49,924 nt of DNA from an uncultured Chitinophagaceae bacterium (lineage in GTDB: Bacteria > Bacteroidota > Bacteroidia > Chitinophagales > Chitinophagaceae): NCBI GenBank assembly GCA_903904335.1, contig CAIVCF010000236.1, positions 1-49,924 on the forward strand, given 5' to 3'. Every line of letters starts with the position of its first letter. Positions within the stretch are counted from its first letter, which is position 1. The notes beneath the pieces are model-generated. The model made no database searches and was not told the origin of the DNA. It was given only the letters and a program-made list of their open reading frames with translations. Made by a program: the position numbers and the translations under genes. Below are positions 43,002-49,924 of the stretch, piece after piece.

Positions 43002-44021
43002 ATGGGAAAAGTATTATGTTTTGGTGAATTGTTATTACGGTTACCGCCTGCCAATGCAGGCGAGTGGTTGCGCATGAATCAGATGCCCGTTTTTGTTGGC
43101 GGAGCAGAATTGAATGTGGCAACGGCTTTGGCTAATTGGAATATTCCTTCAAAATATTGTACTGCCTTACCTGATAATATTATTTCAAAAGACATCAGGG
43201 ATTATCTCGAACAAAAACATATTGATACTTCTCCTTTTATTTACGGTGGTGAACGCATTGGCCTTTATTATTTGAAAGAAGGTGCAGATATGAAAAGTGA
43301 AGAGAATGTTTTCGATAGAAAATATTCTTCCTTCTCTACTTTATCAACAGGTGTCGTTGATTGGGATAAAATCCTTACTGATGTTTCCTGGTTTCATTTT
43401 AGTGCCATTGCACCTGCAGTGAGTGAATCGGCCGCAGCCCTTTGTGCAGAAGCATTGGAAGCCGCATCTAAAAAAAATATTACCATCTCTATCGATTTGA
43501 ATTATCGTTCATTGTTATGGAAATATGGCAAGCAGCCCAAAGAATTGATGCCTGATTTGGTCAAATATTGTCATGTGATCATGGGTAATATTTGGTCGGC
43601 AAATACTTTGCTCGATATTCCTGTTGATTCCAATATTCATCAAAATGCAATACAGGAAAATTATTTGCAACATGCAACAAAATCTGCGGAGCATCTTTTT
43701 GAAAGATTTACAAAATGCGAATGGGTAGCCAATACATTTCGTTTTGATGCTGATGCAAATAATGTTGAATATTACGCAGCATTGAATACAAAAAAGGAAC
43801 AGGTAGTGTCACCTATTTTTCAGATTAGAACAGTAGTAGATAAAGTTGGTAGTGGCGATTGTTTTATGGCAGGATTGATCTATGGTATCATATCAAAACA
43901 TCCTGCAAAACAGGTCATCAGTTTTGCAGCAGCAGCTGCCTTCGGTAAACTACAAGAGAAAGGAGATGCAACGCATAACAGTGTTGCACAAATACAAAAT
44001 ATTTTAGAACATCATCAATAG
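43002..44021 (+). CDS. PfkB-family sugar kinase, KDG kinase-like (copy 1)
   Basis: A 339-residue ribokinase-type kinase. VLCFGELLLRLPPANAGEWLRM at the N-terminus, FVGGAELNVATALANW for substrate binding, IDLNYRSLLWKYGKQPKEL, and DKVGSGDCFMAGLIYGI with the catalytic Asp near the C-terminus. Position after kduI suggests phosphorylation of 2-keto-3-deoxygluconate. It is clearly related to the next gene but more divergent, particularly in the ATP-binding half, so a slightly different substrate is possible. Confidence 0.83.
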   Translation: MGKVLCFGELLLRLPPANAGEWLRMNQMPVFVGGAELNVATALANWNIPSKYCTALPDNIISKDIRDYLEQKHIDTSPFIYGGERIGLYYLKEGADMKSEENVFDRKYSSFSTLSTGVVDWDKILTDVSWFHFSAIAPAVSESAAALCAEALEAASKKNITISIDLNYRSLLWKYGKQPKELMPDLVKYCHVIMGNIWSANTLLDIPVDSNIHQNAIQENYLQHATKSAEHLFERFTKCEWVANTFRFDADANNVEYYAALNTKKEQVVSPIFQIRTVVDKVGSGDCFMAGLIYGIISKHPAKQVISFAAAAAFGKLQEKGDATHNSVAQIQNILEHHQ

Positions 44022-44079
44022 CGAAACAGTTAGTAAAATAATATTTTCAGCTTTTTATCATCAAAAACAAAGAATAAAC

Positions 44080-45105
44080 ATGAGTAAAAAAGTAGTAACC
44101 TTAGGAGAGATCATGCTCAGATTATCAACTCCTGATTACAAAAGATTCGTACAAGCCGATTCATTTGATGTAACCTATGGCGGCGGAGAAGCCAATGTGG
44201 CTGCAGCTTTATGTAATTACGGATTGAACGGAACATTTGTATCAAAAGTTCCTAATAATGCAATCGGTCAATCAGCAATTAACCATTTACGTCGTTATGG
44301 TGTGGATACACAATTTGTTGCACGTGGTGGCGACCGATTGGGAATTTATTTTTTAGAAACAGGTGCATCCATGAGAGCATCTCAAGTTATTTATGACAGA
44401 GCCGGTGCATCCATCGCAGATCTTGATGCAAGCGAATTTGATTGGGATAAAATCTTAGATGGTGCTGCTTGGTTTCATACAACCGGTATCACTCCTGCGT
44501 TAAGCGATAAAGCTGCGGCATTAACAGAAGCTGCATTAAAAGCTGCAAAAGCAAAAGGCATCACAACAAGTATCGATCTGAACTACAGAAAAAAATTATG
44601 GAGTAAAGAAAAAGCAAGAGAAGTAATGACAAGACTTTGTCAGTATGTTGATGTTTGTATCGGCAATGAAGAAGATGCAGATACAACACTTGGCTTTAAA
44701 GCAGCTCATACCGATGTTACAAAAGGTGAATTGGATCTTGATGGATTTAAAGATGTATTCAAACAGATGAAAGAAAAATTCGGATTCAAATATATCGCAT
44801 CTTCATTAAGAGAAAGCCATAGTGCCAGCGATAATGGATGGAGTGCTTTGGTATATGATGGCACTGAATTCTATCATACAAAAAAATACAATGTTCGTAT
44901 TGTTGACAGAGTTGGTAGCGGCGACAGTTTTGCCAGCGGATTGATATACGGATTGGTGACAGGAATGAAAATGCCTGATGCCGCTGAGTTTGGTGTGGCT
45001 GCAAGTGCATTGAAACATACCATTCCGGGCGATCTGAATCATGCAACATTGAGCGAAGTAAAAGATCTGATGAAAGGTGATGGAAGCGGCCGTGTACAAA
45101 GATAA
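44080..45105 (+). CDS. kdgK: 2-dehydro-3-deoxygluconate kinase (copy 2)
   Basis: A 341-residue PfkB-family kinase phosphorylating 2-keto-3-deoxygluconate to KDPG. VVTLGEIMLRLSTPDYKRFVQAD is the typical KdgK N-terminus, followed by YGGGEANVAAALCNYGL, VDTQFVARGGDRLGIYFLE, SIDLNYRKKLWSKEKAREVM, CIGNEEDADTTLG and DRVGSGDSFASGLIYGLV (catalytic Asp). It is the better KdgK match of the tandem pair. A family A dispersed repeat lies between its stop and the next gene. Confidence 0.92.
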   Translation: MSKKVVTLGEIMLRLSTPDYKRFVQADSFDVTYGGGEANVAAALCNYGLNGTFVSKVPNNAIGQSAINHLRRYGVDTQFVARGGDRLGIYFLETGASMRASQVIYDRAGASIADLDASEFDWDKILDGAAWFHTTGITPALSDKAAALTEAALKAAKAKGITTSIDLNYRKKLWSKEKAREVMTRLCQYVDVCIGNEEDADTTLGFKAAHTDVTKGELDLDGFKDVFKQMKEKFGFKYIASSLRESHSASDNGWSALVYDGTEFYHTKKYNVRIVDRVGSGDSFASGLIYGLVTGMKMPDAAEFGVAASALKHTIPGDLNHATLSEVKDLMKGDGSGRVQR

Positions 45106-45122
45106 ATGATGTACTAAGCTTA

Positions 45123-45167
45123 ATACTGCTATTTGGCTTTCGTTGCGTCGCACACTTGTACTGCAAC
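45123..45167 (-). repeat. Dispersed repeat, family A copy
   Basis: ATACTGCTAT (45123-45132) and GTTGCGTCGCACACTTGTAC (45142-45161) followed by TGCAAC. The ends GTTGC/GCAAC form a short terminal inverted repeat. It is the fullest copy in the window. Confidence 0.75.
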
Positions 45168-45193
45168 AATTCTATTCAATAAAAGAATAACAA

Positions 45194-45643
45194 ATGATCA
45201 TCGATTCAATTCAAAATGCACCAAGATATTTTTCAGTGCATCCTTTATTCAAAAAAGCATTTGAATTTATCAGTCAAACTGATCTGGCAAATGCTGAGAT
45301 CGGTAAATCTGATATTGCAGAAGGCTTAAAAGCCATCATCAGCAATTCGCCTGGCAAAACAAAAGAGGCAAGTATTGCAAAATTTGAATGTCATAATCAA
45401 AACATCGACATACAGTTTTGTATTGATGGATTAGAAACTTTTGGATGGAGGCCAAGACAAACTTGTACAAAGCCTAACGGAGAATATAATAATGAAAAAG
45501 ATGTCCTTTTTTTCAAGGATGCTCCGGATATGTACTTTCAATTGACTGATGGACAGTTTGCGGTCTTTTTTCCGGAAGATGTGCATGCACCGATGATCGG
45601 TGAAGGCGACATAAAAAAATTAGTGATCAAAGTAAAAATTTAA
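45194..45643 (+). CDS. YhcH/YjgK/YiaL family protein
   Basis: A 149-residue cytoplasmic beta-sandwich (cupin-like, DUF386) protein. Family words: NAEIGKSDIAEGLKAIISN near 36-54, FECHNQNIDIQFCIDGLETFGW near 64-85 (the His and Gln-Phe positions of the pocket), FFKDAPDMYFQLTDGQFAVFFPEDVHAPMIGEG near 106-138 with the conserved His, and KKLVIKVKI. Relatives include NanQ-type sugar anomerases and EbgC. Lying 3 nt before eda in a uronate operon with no kdgF, it may assist anomer or ring-opening of uronates. That role is inference. Confidence 0.88.
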   Translation: MIIDSIQNAPRYFSVHPLFKKAFEFISQTDLANAEIGKSDIAEGLKAIISNSPGKTKEASIAKFECHNQNIDIQFCIDGLETFGWRPRQTCTKPNGEYNNEKDVLFFKDAPDMYFQLTDGQFAVFFPEDVHAPMIGEGDIKKLVIKVKI

Positions 45644-45646
45644 ACA

Positions 45647-46309
45647 ATGAGTAAAACGCAAGAAGTGATTGATAAAATAGTTGCTCAGGGTATGCTTCCT
45701 TTATATTTCAATCCAGATGAAAATGTGAGTATTGAAATTTTAAGAGCAGTGTATAAATCGGGAGTAAAAGCAATTGAATATACCAACAGAGGAGAAGCTG
45801 CTTTGAAAAATTTCACTGCAATGGTTACCATGAGAAATGAAGATATGCCTGAAATTTTATTAGGAGTGGGTACGATCAAGAACCTGCAACAGGCGGAAGC
45901 GTATGTAAAAGCCGGTGCAGACTTTTTAGTGAGTCCGGGATTTGTAAAAGAAGTTGCAGATTATGCTGTAAGTAAAGACATTTTCTATGCACCGGGTTGT
46001 ATGACTCCGTCAGAAATTATTGCTGCAGAAAATGCGGGTATAAAATTCATTAAACTTTTTCCGGGCAATATGTTAGGACCTGAATTTTTAAGCAGTATCA
46101 AAGATATTTTTCCAAAATTGTTATTCATGCCAACAGGCGGAGTAGATACAACCAAAGAAAATATCGAAGGCTGGTTTAAAGCAGGTGTTTGTGCTGTTGG
46201 TATGGGAAGCAAGCTGATCAGTAAAAAATTGATGGAAGCAAAAGATTATACAACTATCGAACATGATACAAAGAAAGTATTAGAACTGATAGCGTCTATT
46301 AAAAAATAA
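45647..46309 (+). CDS. eda: KDPG aldolase / 4-hydroxy-2-oxoglutarate aldolase
   Basis: A 220-residue class I aldolase splitting 2-keto-3-deoxy-6-phosphogluconate into pyruvate and glyceraldehyde 3-phosphate. Conserved: the Glu E44 in KAIEYTNRGE, GVGTIKNLQQAEAYVKAGADFLVSPGF, APGCMTPSEIIAAENAG, the Schiff-base lysine K136 in FIKLFPGN, and MPTGGVDTTKENIEGWFKAG with the phosphate-binding glycines. Last enzymatic step of the locus. It follows yhcH by 3 nt and precedes the transporter by 16 nt. Confidence 0.95.
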   Translation: MSKTQEVIDKIVAQGMLPLYFNPDENVSIEILRAVYKSGVKAIEYTNRGEAALKNFTAMVTMRNEDMPEILLGVGTIKNLQQAEAYVKAGADFLVSPGFVKEVADYAVSKDIFYAPGCMTPSEIIAAENAGIKFIKLFPGNMLGPEFLSSIKDIFPKLLFMPTGGVDTTKENIEGWFKAGVCAVGMGSKLISKKLMEAKDYTTIEHDTKKVLELIASIKK

Positions 46310-46325
46310 TCATCAAACCCTAATC

Positions 46326-47660
46326 ATGACTACAAATAAGATTGGTAAGTACAGATGGACAATAGTAGCATTACTGTTTTTTTCTACTACTATCAATTAT
46401 ATGGATAGACAAGTGATTGGATATTTAAAACCGATCCTCAGTCAGGAATTCGGGTGGACCAATACGGATTTTGCATTCATCACTTCCTGCTTCACTGCTT
46501 GCTATGCCGGTGTTACTATTTTTGCAGGTGCAATTATTGATAAGATAGGAACCAAGCTGGGATTGGCTTTGTCGTTATCGTTCTGGTCAGTAATGGGAAT
46601 GTTGAATGCATTTTGCGGAAGTGCTGTATCGGGTCATGCTTTGATAAGAAGTTTATTTGGTATTGGTGAAGCGGGAAATTTTCCTGCATCTATAAAAACT
46701 GTTGCAGAATGGTTTCCTAAAAAAGAAAGGGCATTGGCAACAGGAATATTTAATAGTGGGGCTAATGTTGGTGCAATGATTGCAGCTTTATTAGTGCCAT
46801 GGATTGCTGCCAAAGTTTGGTTTGACGGAGCGATTGCAGGATGGAAGATGGCATATATCATTACGGGCGCAATAGGATTGATATGGTTATTCTTTTGGTT
46901 CACTTTATATCATACTCCTTCTAAACATAAAAAATTATCAAAGAGAGAATATGATCATATTCATAGTGATGATACTCCTGAAAGTGCATTACAGGATAAA
47001 GTAAAAGTTTCATGGATCAAATTATTAGGTTATCGTCAAACTTGGTCATTTTTTATCGGTAAATTTTTGACTGATGGGATATGGTGGTTCTTATTATTTT
47101 GGTTACCCGATTATATGAAGAAACAATTTGGAATGGAAGGGCATGCAATTATGATTCCATTGTTTACAGTGTATGGAGTTGCGATTATCGGAAGTGTTGC
47201 CGGTGGCGGGTTTCCGATGGTTTTTATTAATAAAGGAATGGAAACTTACAAAGCCAGGATGACTGCAATGTTCTTAATTGCATTATTACCATTGGTTTTA
47301 TTATCTACTCAATATTTTGGCGATACCTCGATATTCGGGGGCAATGCGTACATTTTTGCATTGATCGTTATTTGTATTGGTGCCGCAGCACATCAGGCAT
47401 GGAGTGCGAATATATTTACTACTGTTTCAGATTTATTTCCGAAAAAAGCAGTTGGTTCTGTAACGGGTATTGGCGGATTGGCAGGTGGTGTTGGCGGTGT
47501 ATTGGTTCAATTATTGGCAGGTAGATTAACAGATAATTTTAAAGATCATCCGCAAACAGCGTATCTGATTATGTTTATAATTTGCGCATTAGCTTATCTA
47601 ACTGCCTGGCTGATCATGAAATTGTTAGTGCCCAAATTTAAACCTATCACTGATCTATAA
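46326..47660 (+). CDS. MFS hexuronate transporter (ExuT/anion:cation symporter type)
   Basis: A 444-residue inner-membrane protein of about 12 transmembrane helices. The ACS-family signature is seen in INYMDRQVIGYLKPILSQEFGW at helix 1, LIRSLFGIGEAGNFPASIKTVAEWFPKKERALATGIFNSGANVGAM around helices 4-5, and WSANIFTTVSDLFPKKAVGSVTGIGGLAGGVGGVL near helix 11. It most likely imports galacturonate, glucuronate or unsaturated uronates with protons. Last gene of the run and convergent with GH97 (9-nt gap, no clear terminator). Confidence 0.92.
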   Translation: MTTNKIGKYRWTIVALLFFSTTINYMDRQVIGYLKPILSQEFGWTNTDFAFITSCFTACYAGVTIFAGAIIDKIGTKLGLALSLSFWSVMGMLNAFCGSAVSGHALIRSLFGIGEAGNFPASIKTVAEWFPKKERALATGIFNSGANVGAMIAALLVPWIAAKVWFDGAIAGWKMAYIITGAIGLIWLFFWFTLYHTPSKHKKLSKREYDHIHSDDTPESALQDKVKVSWIKLLGYRQTWSFFIGKFLTDGIWWFLLFWLPDYMKKQFGMEGHAIMIPLFTVYGVAIIGSVAGGGFPMVFINKGMETYKARMTAMFLIALLPLVLLSTQYFGDTSIFGGNAYIFALIVICIGAAAHQAWSANIFTTVSDLFPKKAVGSVTGIGGLAGGVGGVLVQLLAGRLTDNFKDHPQTAYLIMFIICALAYLTAWLIMKLLVPKFKPITDL

Positions 47661-47669
47661 TTTTATCTG

Positions 47670-49643
47670 TTATTTTTTCATCAATCTGATTGCAGCTCCG
47701 CCACCTCTTGCCAGCGAAACTGTGATGCTATCGGTTCGCTTAATGTCAATTGTTTGTATCAATAAATTATTGGGATGAATATTTGTATCATCTGAATCAG
47801 TATATATCTCCGCACGATAATTCCCTTCATCCAAAAAACTGAGATCAAATTTTATTTTTCTTGCATCATGATTTGTGATGGCACCAATAAACCAATCATC
47901 ATCATGTTTTCTGGCGATGCAGATATATTCACCCGCTTTTGCATCCAATACTTTTGTAGTATTCCAAATGGTAGGCACCTCTTTAATAAATTGAAATCCT
48001 TTTTGACCTTCATACGCTTCAGGATAATCGCAGACCATCCCGAGATAATTTTCCAGAACAACATACATGGCAAGCATGTGGCATCTCGTCCCCATCATTA
48101 AGGGGCGTGTATAATTGACGATGAATAAAGAATCCGGAACGGCACGAAAACCGCCCAGATGATAATCAGTTGAACCTGCCAACATTCTTGTAAAAGGAAT
48201 ATTGATATCCTGATCGGGGCCAATGCGTTTATCCCATTTATTCACTTCATAATTCATCGTGCCCTCACGAGTAAATTCATTAGGATAAGTTCTGTTCAAT
48301 CCCGTTGGTTTATATGCACCGTGAAATTGAATATGCAAGTGATGTGCTGCTGCTTTCTCTAAAATTTCTGTTTGAATATTTACCATCTCCTGATCATCCC
48401 TGTCTAAAAAATCAACCATCATTCCTTTGATTCCCCATTTTTCAAATTGAGTAAATGCAGCATCTAATTTTTTATACAATGCAGTCCAGTAAACCCAAAC
48501 CCTGATGCCCACACCTTGTTGTTTGGCATAATCACAAACCTGTTGCATATCTAATCCGGGAACGGGTTTTGTAACATCAGCATTTGGTCCCGGTACAAAA
48601 CCAGCACCATCATTCGAATACCACTCATGCAAACCATATTCAACAACAGAATGATATTCTATATGATTGCGTGCACAGAAATCTATATAATATTTGTTAG
48701 TCACAAAATTATTACCGGGTGCATTGATGGTATCAGGAACCACATTACCATTCCACCAAGGAAAAGTTGTTTTGCCGGGCTGTATCCAGCTTAGATCCTT
48801 TATTTTACAGGGTTCTGCTAAATTGGTGATGATATTTGATTCGATCAAAGCGCCGATCCTGTCACTGATCATAATTACTCTCCAAGGACTATGATGTGGT
48901 AAATTGGCTTTCACTTTTATTAGTGTTTGTCCGGGTAGCGGTGACAATTTACTTCTAAGAATTCCATGCTCTTTACTTAGATACATGCCTGCATAATCCA
49001 AAAGATTTGCTTCGGTGATGGCAGCAAAAATATGATCAGGTGTTTCGAACAGTGCCGGCATATCCATCAATGTATCTGCAGTGACTTTATCCAATGATAA
49101 AGTGTGATACAATCCTTCATGCGATGAAGTGTAATTGGGAAAAAATAATGTACGGACGATCGTATTTGATGAAAAATTAAAAGTCGAGATCTCATCAGTC
49201 AATATGAATGAATGATCTTTTTCAGTATCTGGAAATTCATAGCGAAATGCAAGTCCGTCGTTAAAAGCACGGATGACAAGATTTATTTTTCGATGCAAAG
49301 CATTTATTTCTTCTATAGGAATGAGAACTTCTTTAAAATGTTCATCTACATTTTTTGTTTTGCCGGTTACCAAACAATATTTTTCATCGGCTTCACGGAA
49401 AATGGGAGAAAGTATATGAAGATTATTTGAAAAATTTCCGTCAGAAAAATTCAACGATAATGAACTTTTATCAATCACTGTTTTGCCTTTATAAGAAACA
49501 GCATAAAATACAGATTGATCGATGAGGCTGAATGTAAAATGAATATTGTCATCAGGCGAAGTAAGTTCAACTTTTTTTTGTGCATTTGTTGTAATGCAAC
49601 TGCAAATAAGAACAAAGGACAATAAAAAAATCTTTGTTTTCAT
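47670..49643 (-). CDS. Glycoside hydrolase family 97
   Basis: A 657-residue exported GH97 enzyme. Signal peptide MKTKIFLLSFVLICSCITTNA. The N-terminal super-sandwich domain (about 25-290) contains INLVIRAFNDGLAFRYEFP. The catalytic barrel contains YYIDFCARNHIEYHSVVEYG, VCDYAKQQGVGIRVWVYW, GIKGMMVDFLDRDDQEMVN (the Asp of MMVDF matches the nucleophile position of retaining GH97 members), and FHGAYKPTGLNRTYPNEFTREG. The C-terminal sandwich ends RGGGAAIRLMKK. Retaining GH97 enzymes include alpha-galactosidases; the exact activity on pectin side chains is unknown. It is transcribed separately, toward the transporter gene. Confidence 0.93.
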   Translation of the reverse strand: MKTKIFLLSFVLICSCITTNAQKKVELTSPDDNIHFTFSLIDQSVFYAVSYKGKTVIDKSSLSLNFSDGNFSNNLHILSPIFREADEKYCLVTGKTKNVDEHFKEVLIPIEEINALHRKINLVIRAFNDGLAFRYEFPDTEKDHSFILTDEISTFNFSSNTIVRTLFFPNYTSSHEGLYHTLSLDKVTADTLMDMPALFETPDHIFAAITEANLLDYAGMYLSKEHGILRSKLSPLPGQTLIKVKANLPHHSPWRVIMISDRIGALIESNIITNLAEPCKIKDLSWIQPGKTTFPWWNGNVVPDTINAPGNNFVTNKYYIDFCARNHIEYHSVVEYGLHEWYSNDGAGFVPGPNADVTKPVPGLDMQQVCDYAKQQGVGIRVWVYWTALYKKLDAAFTQFEKWGIKGMMVDFLDRDDQEMVNIQTEILEKAAAHHLHIQFHGAYKPTGLNRTYPNEFTREGTMNYEVNKWDKRIGPDQDINIPFTRMLAGSTDYHLGGFRAVPDSLFIVNYTRPLMMGTRCHMLAMYVVLENYLGMVCDYPEAYEGQKGFQFIKEVPTIWNTTKVLDAKAGEYICIARKHDDDWFIGAITNHDARKIKFDLSFLDEGNYRAEIYTDSDDTNIHPNNLLIQTIDIKRTDSITVSLARGGGAAIRLMKK

Positions 49644-49924
49644 CGGGCAAACAATTTAGGATGAAGATATTATTGTTTGAGATGATTTTACCATAAAAAT
49701 AAAAAACCCCAACTAATTGAAAATCAATTTGATGGAGCTTTTATTGTGCCCTTAACTAGCCTGAGTTCGAACTTTTTGGTTGAAGATTTGGCAGAAATAA
49801 GCAAAATGGTCATTTTTTAGGAGTTTTATAAAACGGTCGTTTTATGAGACAGTTAAAATTTTTACCCTTTTACGCAACATTCTTCAAGTATTGCTTTTTA
49901 TCAATGGAACTAATCTCCTTTCTG
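49644..49924. other. Intergenic region at right edge
   Basis: 281 nt without a gene. It holds the GH97 leader and the two palindromes at 49803-49844. No tRNA or terminator was recognised. Confidence 0.5.
49803..49844. promoter_or_regulatory. Two matched palindromes, probable repressor operators
   Basis: AAAATG-GT-CATTTT (49803-49816) and TAAAACG-GT-CGTTTTA (49829-49844), centres 27 bp apart, share the form AAAAYGGTCRTTTT. They lie about 160-200 nt before the GH97 start and close to the window edge. Confidence 0.55.

Noticed and set aside
43045-43062. Perfect hairpin CGCCTGC-CAAT-GCAGGCG inside kdgK copy 1, possible repeat insertion
   Set aside because: The protein aligns with its paralogue without an insertion here (LRLPPANAGEW against LRLSTPDYKRF), so it is probably ordinary coding sequence.
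49760-49780. GAGTTCGAAC resembling a tRNA T-arm
   Set aside because: No acceptor stem, anticodon arm or other tRNA structure could be found around it.

Overview
The window comes from a Bacteroidota genome, most likely of the Chitinophagaceae or a close relative. The evidence is a SusC/SusD pair, a lipobox-bearing SusD, promoter elements of the Bacteroidota type (TTTG about 19 nt before TAnnTTTG), no obvious Shine-Dalgarno sequences, AT-rich DNA, a DUF2911 protein, a PafA-type phosphatase and a eukaryote-like NADP isocitrate dehydrogenase. I see no rRNA, tRNA, CRISPR array, transposase or phage gene.

Left part (1-19208): ordinary chromosomal genes, mostly short units on both strands. These are isocitrate dehydrogenase, a TPR-like secreted protein with a possible CBM48-like tail, a small Cys/His secreted protein, alkaline phosphatase, an alpha-oxoamine synthase (serine palmitoyltransferase type), a DEAD-box helicase with a DbpA-like tail, DUF2911, XerD recombinase, a YkgJ-type Cys-cluster protein, YraN, mannose-6-phosphate isomerase, a DUF6580-like membrane protein, RNase HI, an orphan HEPN-like protein, a PhzF protein, an acyl-CoA carboxylase beta subunit, a GNAT acetyltransferase and a thioesterase. 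The intergenic spaces hold many hairpins and dispersed repeats.

Right part (about 19300-49643): a pectin (polygalacturonate and rhamnogalacturonan) utilisation locus of about 30 kb. It begins with LacI-type operator candidates, a truncated secreted ORF, SusC and SusD, then rhamnogalacturonan acetylesterase (CE12), pectin methylesterase (CE8) and GH43. A LacI regulator follows on the minus strand. A second long plus-strand run carries GH28, GH105 with an extra C-terminal domain, PL10 pectate lyase and a divergent CE8, and passes directly into cytoplasmic catabolism: two tagaturonate reductases, altronate dehydratase, uronate isomerase, KduD, KduI, two KDG kinases, a YhcH/YiaL protein, KDPG aldolase and an ExuT-like transporter. 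A convergent GH97 closes the locus.

Together these genes describe outer-membrane capture of pectin fragments, de-esterification, cleavage by hydrolases and a lyase, and import of saturated and unsaturated uronates. Galacturonate goes through UxaC-UxaB-UxaA and unsaturated uronate through KduI-KduD. Both routes meet at 2-keto-3-deoxygluconate, which KdgK and Eda convert to pyruvate and glyceraldehyde 3-phosphate. A 19-bp sequence occurs identically before susC and before the GH28 gene, with a 17/19 copy before the truncated ORF. This suggests that the local LacI protein controls both halves. At the right edge, two matched palindromes point to a regulator whose gene probably lies just outside the window.
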